Positions 21,159-30,742 of a DNA stretch of 64,000 nucleotides are shown piece after piece. This stretch comes from Porites lobata. Taxonomy: Eukaryota > Cnidaria > Anthozoa > Scleractinia > Poritidae. The translations under genes and the position numbers were made by a program. The DNA lies in contig CALNXK010000008.1 of the NCBI GenBank assembly GCA_942486035.1, positions 1,484,001-1,548,000 of the forward strand, written 5' to 3'. Numbering within the stretch: the first letter of the stretch is position 1; every line of letters starts with the position of its first letter. The notes beneath the pieces were generated by a model that worked only from the letters and a program-made list of their open reading frames with translations, searched no databases and was not told the DNA's origin.

Positions 21159-22582
21159 TCAGTCTAATGATTGCTCTATCTTGCTACGAAACGGCGTTCG
21201 CGAACCTCTGACGCATGCATGTACCGATCTTAAGAGTTCAAACGAGATCTGTGTCCTGAGCCAAGTGATTACAACATGATAAGGCTCGGTGTCTTTCTGA
21301 GCTATCTTGTCTGCGAGATGCTTTAAGAACCGCTGACACTCGTTTCCCATTCCGCCACTGGTTCCAAACACTAAAGGCATAAACGAACCCATTTCTACAT
21401 CTAACACCCGCTGCTGGTACTTGCGCTTCTTCTCTTCTTCTTGCTCTTTGAACACTTCCGATGTTGGCTTGCTCTGGTAACACTTGGAGTTGACATGCGT
21501 AACTCTACCATCAAAAAATGCCGTAACTCCTCTTGCCCAGAAACCTCCCGCTTTGATGTCCAACCTTGCCTCGGAACTTGTAACAGCGCTGCTCAAATGA
21601 AATCGCTCGTTGTCCAGGGGTTGAAGGCGTGGTTCGATTTCGACATTATTGCAGATCTTGTCGATGAATGTCGTTAACAAGTTCCGTACACCGTCATGTC
21701 TCTGCGCTACAACCCCCCCCCCCCCCCCCCTTTTTACAAGAGAGGGCGTGACTAACGGTGAATTTATCCCCACGTATGCAATGACTTGGTAAATCGACTA
21801 AGGGCAAGTCATAACGCAAGCGTAGCGATTCTCTGAACTCTTGCTTGTTGAGGGCTAAACCTTTGTCTGCGAGAGGCATCGCATTCAGCCAAGAACTTGC
21901 GCCCTTGTCCCTCGATTGATTAACCAGACGCAGCAGGCCTGGGGAGAGGCTTGAATCAATGCAATCCATTTTCTCTTTGGCACTTGCTCTGTTAAGTGAT
22001 TGTTGATGCCTCTTTAGCTCCTCCGTAGATCTTTCTCCTGGCACCATGATGGAACTCTGTGAAGTAATAGAATCTACGTGCACGGTGGTTATTAGTCTCG
22101 AGGCAGCAAACTGCTGCGGTGCCTCGGATTTCAGATCAGGAATCCCTAGACCTCCTTGACCCGTTGCTAAGGTAGCAAGTCTGCGCACCTCGTTAGGGAG
22201 AGGCTCTGATTGACCGAACAAAATTGGGAGTAGTAAATCTTCAATCACTTCCTGGATTGGATCGACATAAACTTCAAACGATTCAATCGTGCGCATGAAG
22301 TAGGTGAACTTCGACTTGTAGCCTTTTGTGAAAGCAATATACGCCGCATGGGGGTGGCTCTTCGCTATTTCAGAGAGACGTTCGATTTCCTCTTTCCATG
22401 CACGAACCTTCTCCTCACAATACTGATCTTTGTATTCTTGCGACGCAATAACTGCTCCCAGATGGCGCTGACCTTCAGTCGTTATGTTGACTTCCTTTCC
22501 ATACACCCTCTTTGCTTCCTCCGCGAGTTCCCTAGACTTCACAATAAGCCAGCTCTTTGTCCCATTCACAAGGTATAACCTT
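21159..22582 (-). pseudogene. Retroelement C-terminal region, 5'-truncated, frameshifted at an 18-nt C run
   Basis: The minus-strand reading begins at about 22582 next to an ATT microsatellite. It runs NGTKSWLIVK and then about 290 residues to CKKGG, where a run of 18 C (21713-21730; G on the coding strand) shifts the frame. The product resumes in another frame (VAQRHDGVRN) and ends at 21159. Recognisable blocks are TTEGQRHLGA, GGLGIPDLKS, a Cys/His knuckle-like segment, then ARLDIKAGGFW and FFDGRVTHVN, followed by LVFGTSGGMGNEC. The last blocks look like a PD-(D/E)XK-type endonuclease C-terminus; this is my inference. The clade is unassigned. The RT catalytic core is missing. Confidence 0.6.
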
Positions 22583-22584
22583 GT

Positions 22585-22594
22585 TATTATTATA

Positions 22595-22657
<63 letters not shown>
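22585..22657. repeat. (ATT)n microsatellite between divergent retroelement copies
   Basis: A nearly pure ATT trinucleotide run separates the 5'-truncated end of the minus-strand copy (22582) from the start of the plus-strand fragment (about 22680). Its long poly-Tyr and poly-Ile frames are artefacts of the repeat. Confidence 0.9.
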
Positions 22658-22679
22658 CATTATTATGAAAAAAAAGCGA

Positions 22680-23123
22680 AAATGAAAAAATGAAAAGAAG
22701 CGAAAATACAACTCTCGCGTCACAGAAATAGAGCAAGGCACATTAACCCCACTGGTATTTACAACGACGGGAGGAATGGCTGACGAATGCCTGATGCGTA
22801 AGAGGGTTGAAACAGTGTCGGCCGGGGTTTTTGGGTGGGTATACAGTATACAGGGGCTTTTAAAATCGGGTATACGGTATATTGCAGCTTAAATACGGGT
22901 ATTCGGTATATCACTTTCTTTGAATTTCAGGTATAAAGTATACCTGGGTATAATTTTGGGTATATTTGGATGAATTGTGGGTATTTTTGGGTATTTTGGC
23001 GAATTTTTTCGGGAAAACTGGTATACCACTACCCCCCCTGGCCGACCCTGTTGAAAAGTCTGAAGCGATTCTGGCCTTACTTGATAGTTTTCAGTGCATG
23101 TCGAATGGTAAGCCTGAGTAATT
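22680..23123 (+). pseudogene. Retroelement C-terminal fragment, interrupted by a MITE
   Basis: Plus-strand translation from about 22690 reads NEKKRKYNSRVTEIEQGT and continues to VFTTTGGMADEC. This matches the last part of the copies at 21159-22582 and 24150-25248. An in-frame stop lies just upstream of NEKK. The match breaks at 22812, where a 238-bp element is inserted, and similar sequence resumes after 23051. Only about 60 to 70 codons of this retroelement are left. Confidence 0.55.
22813..23050. mobile_element. 238-bp MITE inserted in a retroelement fragment
   Basis: The left end CAGTGTCGGCCGGGG and the reverse complement of the right end (CAGGGTCGGCCAGGGG) form inverted termini, flanked by the 6-bp direct repeat TTGAAA (22807-22812 and 23051-23056). 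The interior is a degenerate array of GGGTATAC/GGTATA motifs with no coding capacity. A CAG.G start is hAT-like, but hAT usually gives 8-bp duplications, so the superfamily is open. Confidence 0.6.
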
Positions 23124-24104
23124 ATTGTATTTGATGTTTGTTTTTTGTATCTAATTTAATGAGGTCGGGCGTAGTTTATGCGGCTATTTAGTTTATGCAC
23201 GTTTGTAAGATTTGAGACAATGGACCGAGTATCAGGTTCGATTATAAGCTTATAGAACTTTGGAAAGACTTTAGACATTTGAAAGAAAACATAAACAAGG
23301 ATTTTCAGAGACACTTTAATATAATACTTGTCTTCGTGAATGAAAGTTGTTGTCTCTGTATGTTTCACCGAACTATTTTCCTTTTATTGATTGTTGGTAA
23401 TCTCTTTTGCAATTTTAATCGCTGTGCCGTTTGTTTTTAGTAGCTCATGAACATCGCTTGCAGGAGTAGTCAAAATGCCGCGTGTATCAAACGCTTTTGA
23501 AGATTACGCATCGTTATAAAACCATTAAATAACATAAACATAATAAATTCTTTATTATGTTGAAGCGTATAACTCTATTAATCTTGATTTAAACAGTCGA
23601 CTTTGGCGCTTGTCAAAAGTGAGAACGGGCTAACCGTATAGGTGATTTTGGAAATTTTTTCAACGGTTTCGGTAAAAGCCCACACGCGCTTCGATCGTCC
23701 TGAATATTGAATGATTATTTGTATTGCAAAATTGTGAAATACTGCATTCTGTCCGAGGTCTGTATGATAAAAACAGCGCCTCATGGTACTGTTTCACCTC
23801 AGATGTGATGTATAAAAAGTATTAAAGGTTGGTTTATACACGTCCTCAGACTTGTTGGCAAGATTTTGTAAAGTAAATTATAAACTTGTCGAACGCAAAA
23901 AATTCTACCTGATTTGTTTTCCTAATCTACTGTGATCAAGAGCCATTATGGCTCTTAAATGTGATCGAAGATGATAGCTATTTTTAGGGTGTAAGACTAT
24001 CAACTCGATGTAAGATTAAGTTCACTCTTAGCTTGGACTGTTTGCAAATTGAATTGTGGAATACAATTGCAAGTTTATTGTTTGATTTAAATTATAAATT
24101 CGAG
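23124..24104. other. AT-rich non-coding stretch
   Basis: No gene, RNA or recognisable element is seen. Confidence 0.35.
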
Positions 24105-24147
24105 TTAATAGGAGCTTCGCTTTTAGCCCTGGCTAAATCTATATATT
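24105..24147. repeat. Short dispersed repeat, also at 16536-16575
   Basis: GAGCTTCGCTTTTAGCCCTG followed by GCTAAATCTATATATT closely matches GAGCTTCGTTTTTAGCCCTG plus CTAAATCTATATATT near 16540. Here it leads into ATT repeats and then a 5'-truncated retroelement copy, so it may be the tail of an older repeat used as an insertion site. Confidence 0.5.
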
Positions 24148-24149
24148 AT

Positions 24150-25248
24150 TATTACACACCAGCTCTCACTGACCATACAGTCACTAAAGTAAAGCGCGAC
24201 CCCCTTGGTCTGCCTGTGCGCATGGGAGGCCTTGGATTTACAGATCCTGTAGTGACCTCATCTTCTGAATACGAGGCTTCAATCAAAGTTACTGATCCAC
24301 TCGTGAGGCGAATTGTTGAGCAACAGGCACCAGCCTCCAGATATCTCAGAAATTCAAACACTGCAACTGAGCACACGAAAACAAAAAGATGACCGTCTAA
24401 GTGAGAGGCTAGAACAAGTGAAGAACTCCCTGCCGACAAACGCTAAGCGAGCTGTTGAGTTAGCTACAGAGGGATTATCAAATTGGCTGACCGTGATTCC
24501 CCTCAAAGAGTTAGATTACAATCTGAATAAGAAGGAATTTAGAGATGCAATTAAGCTACGGTACGACTGGGAAATAACGAACACGCCCATGCTCTGCGCA
24601 TGCGGTGTTCAATTTAGCGTGGATCACGCAATGGTGTGTCAGTGCGGCGGCTTCATTATTCAGCGCCATAATAAACTGCGCGACTTGAAAGCAGAGATGC
24701 TAAGGGTGGTCTGTAATAATGTGGAAGTAGAGCCGGTCCTTCAGGAGGTCTCTGCGGAGACATTAAATTATTGCGCTAACAAAGCGCCTGATGCCCGTTT
24801 GGATATTCATGCTCGAGGTTTCTGGGAGAGACACAGATCTGCATTCTTCGACGTCCGGGTGTGTCACCCTAATGCAGACTCTTACAAAGACTTGACTCCT
24901 AAACAGTTCTACAAGAAGCATGAGAACGAGAAGAAGAGGCAGTATGCGGAAAGAGTGATGGAGATCGAACAGGGAACGTTCACTCCCCTAGTTTTCACGA
25001 CCACAGGTGGAATGGCGGATGAGTGTGTCAGGTACCACAGCAGACTTGCGGAGCTGATTGCAAATAAGAAGGGAGAAATAAAGTTACTCAAGCGCAATTT
25101 CCTGGATAAGAGCTAAAATATCTTTCGCCATCGTACGTTCTGCGATACTATGCTTGAGAGGCTCGAGATCCAGAAGAAGACAACTAGACTTTGTTGACTC
25201 AGACCTACAGATTGATTTTATTAGAGACTGCCCGAATAATTTTTTTTT
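24150..25248 (+). pseudogene. Retroelement C-terminal region, 5'-truncated copy 3
   Basis: Plus-strand translation starts PALTDHTVTKVKRDPLG and shifts frame near 24340. It then continues for about 250 codons through LRYDWEITNTPMLCACGVQF, a Cys-X-Cys...His...Cys knuckle-like motif. It goes on to ARLDIHARGFW, FFDVRVCHPNA and LVFTTTGGMADEC. A second frameshift near 25095 is followed by SWIRAKISFAIVRSAILCLR, and coding likeness ends about 25248. The order and residues match the copy at 21159-22582. The Asp residues in LDI.ARGFW and FFDVRV and the Lys/Arg-rich KKRQYAERV fit an endonuclease-like fold, though this is inferred. At least two frameshifts make it a pseudogene. Confidence 0.6.
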
Positions 25249-26204
25249 TTAAGAATTAGGAATTTAGGAATACAAGATTTTTTTTCTTTTTAATTTGTTT
25301 TCTTTTTAATATCAGAGACGGATTGGTACAGCATGTTGCCCAGTATCCGGACGCTTTAGTGCAACATTGCAATAACTTTCCTTTGTTAATCGGAACAGCT
25401 CTGAAATTTGACCCACAGAAAATCTATTTAGTCCTTAATATGACGAAAGACAGTTTAAATTTTTTGCCTTTGTTTCCATCGCGAAATTAATATTTTTGCA
25501 GTGTTCCTACGTTGCCCAGTATCCGGACAGCTGGTCCAGTATCCGGACACTACAAGAACAACGTAACTGTACATAAATTTCGACGGCAAGCGACTTATAA
25601 ACTTCTCTGCACTTGCAAAGTAGTCTGGCAATCGATTCCAAAAATAAAACCTACAATTGTAACATCGTGAAATAAAACATAACAAATGAGTATGGTGAGG
25701 AACGCGAGCCGCTGTTAAATGGTATAATTCATACTTCCTTGTCTAGGAACTTTTTCACTGATTTAAGGAAGGCATCCGTGGACATGCCAAAGCCGCGATT
25801 TGCAAGCTCAATTTGCCAGTCTGCAAACGACTTTTTTTCCTCATTTTTTTATTTTAAAAAAAACTTGGGGAAGGGACCTCAATTCGACGGTCAAAGGTCA
25901 CTCTCCTAATTGGACTAACCTGCGGTGCTGATTTCTTCAAGCCTGCTTTTCTAGCGCTATTTCCTCCTTCTTTCACATCTCTCAATCCCTTGGTGACATT
26001 TTTCAGACCGTTGCAACCTCATTCTAGCATTCACAACTGGGGAAGGTATGAGAATTCTGCGGGTTCAACTCCGACGCTTCCAGTTATATATAGAAAATGC
26101 AGTCTCGCGAAACAAGCCGTGCACACGGAATCAAGTCGTCTCTGAATGAGTGAAGAAAATTTGGATACGGAGTTGAGTAGAATTACGTTTTACGACTATA
26201 TCAT

Positions 26205-26682
26205 TGTTACGCGGGTAATCTTTTAGAGGACTGGTAGCTTGCAAACCAAACTGAACGCAGGGTTGTCGGAACAGTAACAAGGAGATTTATTCCAAGAATG
26301 AACGTAGTTTCCACTGAGTAAAACTCCACAACAGCACTCAACTCGGTAAACTTACACGGCCACCGCCAACTTCACTTAATCTTGATAAACTTACACGGCC
26401 TCCGCCAACTTGAATAAGCACTGCTTCCGTCACACTTGAGTAAACACGACTAACGTCGAACTCTCCTCGCTTGTGAAAACTAGTTAAAACTTAACTCGGA
26501 CTCGCCTACTTATATACTTTTACAATAAGATTCTAGAACTTTCTAAATAGTCTAATTATAGAAAGATTACAAAATATACCGCTTTAGAAACGCTTACACA
26601 AGATCCTAAAATAAACAAACTATGAACTCTCGCGAAGCTTCTAGAAAGTCACGCTAGTCACGCAATACAATTTTTCGTAACA
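26205..26682 (-). repeat. Gypsy 3' LTR
   Basis: TGTTACG...CGTAACA, 478 bp. On the minus strand it has a TATATAAG box (26509-26516) and, about 220 bp downstream, an AATAAA polyadenylation signal (26286-26291). It contains a degenerate ~41-bp direct repeat around the phrase AAACTTACACGGCC (about 26345 and 26388). It differs from the other LTR at seven bases and one indel by eye. Confidence 0.9.
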
Positions 26683-26694
26683 TAACCCCCTTTC
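26683..26694 (-). promoter_or_regulatory. Gypsy polypurine tract
   Basis: GAAAGGGGGTTA on the minus strand lies directly against the start of the 3' LTR. This is the position and composition expected of the plus-strand primer. RNase H coding stops about 80 bp upstream, confirming that RNase H is the last domain. Confidence 0.7.
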
Positions 26695-26774
26695 AGAAGA
26701 AATTTCCTACATTTCCAATACAACAGAAAAATTGTAAGCTAATATACAACAGGGGTAGTCCAGTGTCTCTCAGG

Positions 26775-27822
26775 TTATTCTTCTACTCGACTAAGATAAT
26801 CCGCTCCAACATTCTCTGATCCTTTGATGGCTTCCACCTTGAAATTTGTAACTTTGTAGAAACATCGCCCATCGCATGAGTCGTGCGTTAGCATATTTTG
26901 CGCTGTCCATGTACTTCAGCGGCTCGTGGTCTGTCTGCAGCACAAAAGGTACACCGTACAAATATAGATGAAATCTCTTGATTCCCCATACAATCGCTAG
27001 GCATTCTTTCTCGATTGTAGAGTAGTTGCGCTCTGCACTCGACAATTTCTTGCTTGCGTAACAAACCGGGAATAATTTCTCATCGTGCCATTGCATCAAT
27101 ACAGCACCGATTCCATTGTTGGAGGCGTCCGTCCGTAAGAAATAGGTTTTAGCTGGATCGGGAAGACGTAGAATAGGTTCACTTGCTAGGTAGGACTTGA
27201 TTGTTTGGTAGGCTTTTTCCTGTGCTTCACCCCACTCAACTTTATTGGGTTGGCCTTTCCGTGTGAGATCAGATAAGGGCGCCGCGATCGCTGCGAAGTT
27301 GGGAATGAAATCTCTGTAGTATCCTGCTAGACCCATAAATGACTGCACCTGTTTCTTTGTGCTTGGCCTTGGGGCATCTTTAATTTTCTCCACGCTATCC
27401 TGATGTAGACCAATCATTCCTTGCTCCAATCGATGGCCTAGGAAATCCACACTGTTTACTCCGAATAGGCACTTCGTAGGTCTAATAGTCAACCCAGCTT
27501 GTACAAGGCGCGAAAACAGCTCTCTGAGGGCTCTGATATGTTCTTCCCACGTACGGGTGTGAACCAATATATCATCCCAGTAGAAGTCGACATCATCTAG
27601 ATCTTCTATCAATTTCTTCATAGCACGCTTCAGTGTTGCCGCCGAGTTAATCATTCCAAACGGCATCTTCAAGAACTCGTACGACCCGTCAGGTGTTACG
27701 AACGCAGTTTTCGCAATGTCCTCCTCTGGCATAGCTATCTGCCAGTATCCCTTGCTACGGTCAATTTTTGAAAAGAATTTGTCTCCACTAAGTTTCTGGA
27801 ACAAATGTTCAGCAGTTGGCAT
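26775..27822 (-). pseudogene. Gypsy reverse transcriptase and RNase H
   Basis: The frame from 27822 (343 codons to 26791) has RT motif A (KIDRSKGYWQ, Asp about residue 21), the catalytic box YWDD at residues 81-84, and LGH near residue 129. The usual gypsy form is YIDD or YLDD. RNase H follows with LRTDASNNGIG, an IEKECLAI glutamate and TDHEPLKY. Near 26845 a frameshift diverts the end. The correct continuation (GSENVGADYLSR) is in another frame and stops at 26775. Upstream, another frameshift near 27840 separates this from the fingers segment containing DYRKLN. The protein would copy element RNA into DNA in capsid particles, but this copy is broken. Confidence 0.85.
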
Positions 27823-27832
27823 AGGCTCAGGA

Positions 27833-29602
27833 TCAAATACAGTTAGTTTTTTGAGGGTCTTTATTTAATTTCCGATAATCTACGCACACGCGGTTTGTGA
27901 TGTCTTTTTTCTTCACTACTACAACAGGTGACGCATACGGAGAACTGGACTCTCTAATAACTCCCATTTTGATCATGTCAGCGATATCTTTTCTCAGTGA
28001 TTCTCTCGTGCTGTAAGGTACTGGGTAAGGTCTTGATCTAACTGGCTCGTCTGAGGTGAGTTTAATATGATGCTGAACAAGATCTGTGGTACTTGGTGCT
28101 TCAGTAAACAAATTCGTGAACTGTTTGGCCAGATCCGTAAATTCATTGTGTTGCTCGTCCGTAAGATTCGGTCCAGTTGTAACATCCTCAATTGACTCCT
28201 TGGCTACATATGCACCAAGCTCTAAGAAATCAACCTCTTCTTCCTCTGCTTCATCAACTTTAGCTTCACAGTCGACAGCATCGTCTATACTCGTAGCGCC
28301 TGCTCCAACAGCTACTGCTCCTTCGACTGCAGTCTCCTCTCGCTCAAAATACTTTTTAAGGAGGTTAGCGTGGTAAACTTTCTCCTTGCCTTTTACTTTC
28401 ACTTTGTAGTCGTTGAGACCTACTACTGAACTAACTTCAAAGGGACCTTTCCACTGCATAGGTAACTTGTTATGGTCGATAGGTAGCAGCACAAGCACTT
28501 TCTCACCTGGTTGAAACTTCCTAACCTTAGACTTGCGGTCGTAATAGTACTTTCCTTTCTGCTGGGCTTTCTCCAATTCACTATGGGCGAGCTTCAGGGT
28601 ATCTTCTAACTTCTCTCGCAACTCGAAAACGTACTGGTAACTGTTCTTCACTTCAGGCTCCTCAACTTCTTTCGTCCACAGCTGTTTGAGTATAGTCATT
28701 GGTCCTCTAACAGCTCTTCCATATAACAGCTCGAACGGCGAAATACCAGTGGACTCTTGGGGGACTTCACGATAAGCAAACAACAATGGGTTTATGTAGC
28801 GATGCCATTGTCTTGGCTGCTCACTACACAGTCTCTTCAACATAGACTTCATCGTTCCGTTGAACTTCTCCGTAAGACCGTTACACATCGGGTGATAGGG
28901 TTTTGTCGTAAGCTGTTTAATGCTTAGTAGTCGGGTAACTTCTCTCATGCACTCCGAGACAAACTGTGTGCCCAGATCACTCAGGATTTCTTCGGGTACT
29001 CCTAGACGGCTAAAGATATCCACCAATGCCTCTGCTACAGTCTCCGTATCAATATTCTTTAGTGGTACAGCCTCAGGGTAGCGAGTCGAAAAATCTACCA
29101 GCGTCAAGATGTACCTGTGTCCTTCTTCACTCGGAGGACTGATAGGCCCAACAAGATCTATTGCCACTCTCTTAAAGGGCTTGTCAATCAGGGGCATCTT
29201 CTCTAACAGTACCTTCGGCACTGATCCCTTACTTACGGTCTTCTGACAGACGTCGCAGGACTTGCAAAACCGAGTCACGTCACCTTGAATTCCAGGCCAA
29301 TAAAACGCACTCTGGATCTTGTCTGTTGTTTTCTTGATACCCATGTGACCGCCCATGATCGATCCGTGAGCTACTTCCATTATGGGGCGCCTCAACTTTT
29401 CAGGTACCATGACTTGTTTAAGCGGTTTTCCACCATTCACATAAGGTTGCTTGTACAGACGGTACAGTACTCCACATTTTTCTTCAAATGAAATCTCCGC
29501 CTGACCCTTTACTAGCACATCGTCTCGATCCCAGTACTTGCGCAGACCCTCATCCTCACGCTGCATTTGCTTGAGCTTCTCTCTGTCCACAATAGGGCTC
29601 TC
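27833..29602 (-). pseudogene. Gypsy integrase plus start of reverse transcriptase
   Basis: This is a minus-strand frame of 585 codons from the ATG at 29590; coding likeness begins at the BEL junction (29602). An HHCC zinc-binding module (His75, His82, Cys112, Cys115) is followed by the integrase core, with Asp145 (VAIDLVGP), Asp205 (ILSDLGTQF) and Glu241 giving D,D-35-E spacing. A GPF/Y module (QWKGPFEV) is near residue 380 and an acidic linker spans 440-460. The protein then enters the RT fingers (PYPVPYSTRE, VCVDYRKLN) before a frameshift. Integrase therefore precedes RT in the same frame, the Gmr1 hallmark. Upstream coding (protease) is separated by the BEL element. Confidence 0.85.
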
Positions 29603-30581
29603 AATACCAGAACCAAAAATCCAAGTAAACCACTTAACACGGTGCGCGACATAAAACGAACTCGACGAGAAGTGAAGGAAGTAACATGAACAGATTTATT
29701 GAACCAGAGATCAATGTTCCTAGCACAGAGGTCACAACTTGATACAGAAGAATCGACGGGGTCGATTGACAAGACAAAAGGTCCTTAAGTTGTGAAATCG
29801 GTACAAGTCGTACAAAGTCGGTTCGAACTGAAAACGATAAAATCGAACGAAAACTTAGCTAAGAATACATAGAGTGCAAATATATCTGACTAAAAACCGA
29901 TGATACCAAATAGCGAACGAGAACTAAATAACACTAGAAAATACATTAAATCAGCCTATAAAGTTATTAAAGTAATACGGCGATAAAACTGCTGGTATCA
30001 ATCACTCAGCATACTCATGTTGAAGAGTAGCGCATAAGACCCTTAAAACCACTGTAGCTCAGTGATGACAAGACTAAATAGATTCCTCACATAAACAGAA
30101 AAGATTACAACAACGATGTTGCAAGTCGATAACCAAAACTAAGCTCTATTATTCCTATAATGACATCGATGCTGAAAAAACTAAAAAGAAAAGGAAAACT
30201 ATACTCACTTTGGTTTACACACACACCGGTGTTATCTTGAATCAAAAGCTAAGCTGAACTTGATAGTTGATGAGCACGAGTGTAGATAGAAATGAAGCCC
30301 CAATGGCTGACAGAAGTTAACACCATGAAGTCTACACTAGAACTGAACTAACTAAGATGAAAACGCTAAATTTGTAATAAAGAAAACGTGCTTGAAAACG
30401 ATCTAGAAATTATTACGTATTTCCCAGGCGGACATAACAAAAAAGGGCTGGGAAAGTAGCCGTGGGCTTATCAATAAAAATCATCATTTATGTAGGCGAT
30501 AATCGATTTACAATAACTACCGTAAGCACGTTCATGCACCAATAAGGGATAACGAAAAGAAATCACGTTTCAAAACCAACA
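29603..30581 (-). repeat. BEL 3' LTR
   Basis: 979 bp, starting TGTTGGTTTTG on the minus strand and sharing all but about five bases with 36912-37890. It contains a minus-strand AATAAA at 29695-29700 that could be the polyadenylation signal. Small open frames inside it are not genes. Confidence 0.9.
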
Positions 30582-30742
30582 TTCCGGCCCCTTAAAGGCT
30601 GAACTAGGGGAAAGCCTTTATAATGAACTATAACAAGAAGGGTTTGAAACGCGGTAATAGGTATAAAAAACTAATACTAAGCATGCATTACTAATTAAAC
30701 GTTAAAATGTCCATACTAATGATAAAAATGTCATAGCTGATA
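30582..30742 (-). promoter_or_regulatory. BEL 3' untranslated spacer with polypurine tract
   Basis: Between the pol stop codon and the 3' LTR, the minus strand ends in AAGGGGCCGGAA directly before TGTTGG. This purine-rich tract sits where a plus-strand primer is expected. The rest of the spacer is non-coding. Confidence 0.6.

Noticed and set aside
22484..22741. Poly-tyrosine and poly-isoleucine open frames
   Set aside because: They are translations of the (ATT)n microsatellite.
29512..29772. 86-codon frame at the gypsy/BEL junction, with a near-identical frame at 36878-37081
   Set aside because: Both lie in the BEL LTR and exist only because the LTR is duplicated; there is no independent coding evidence.
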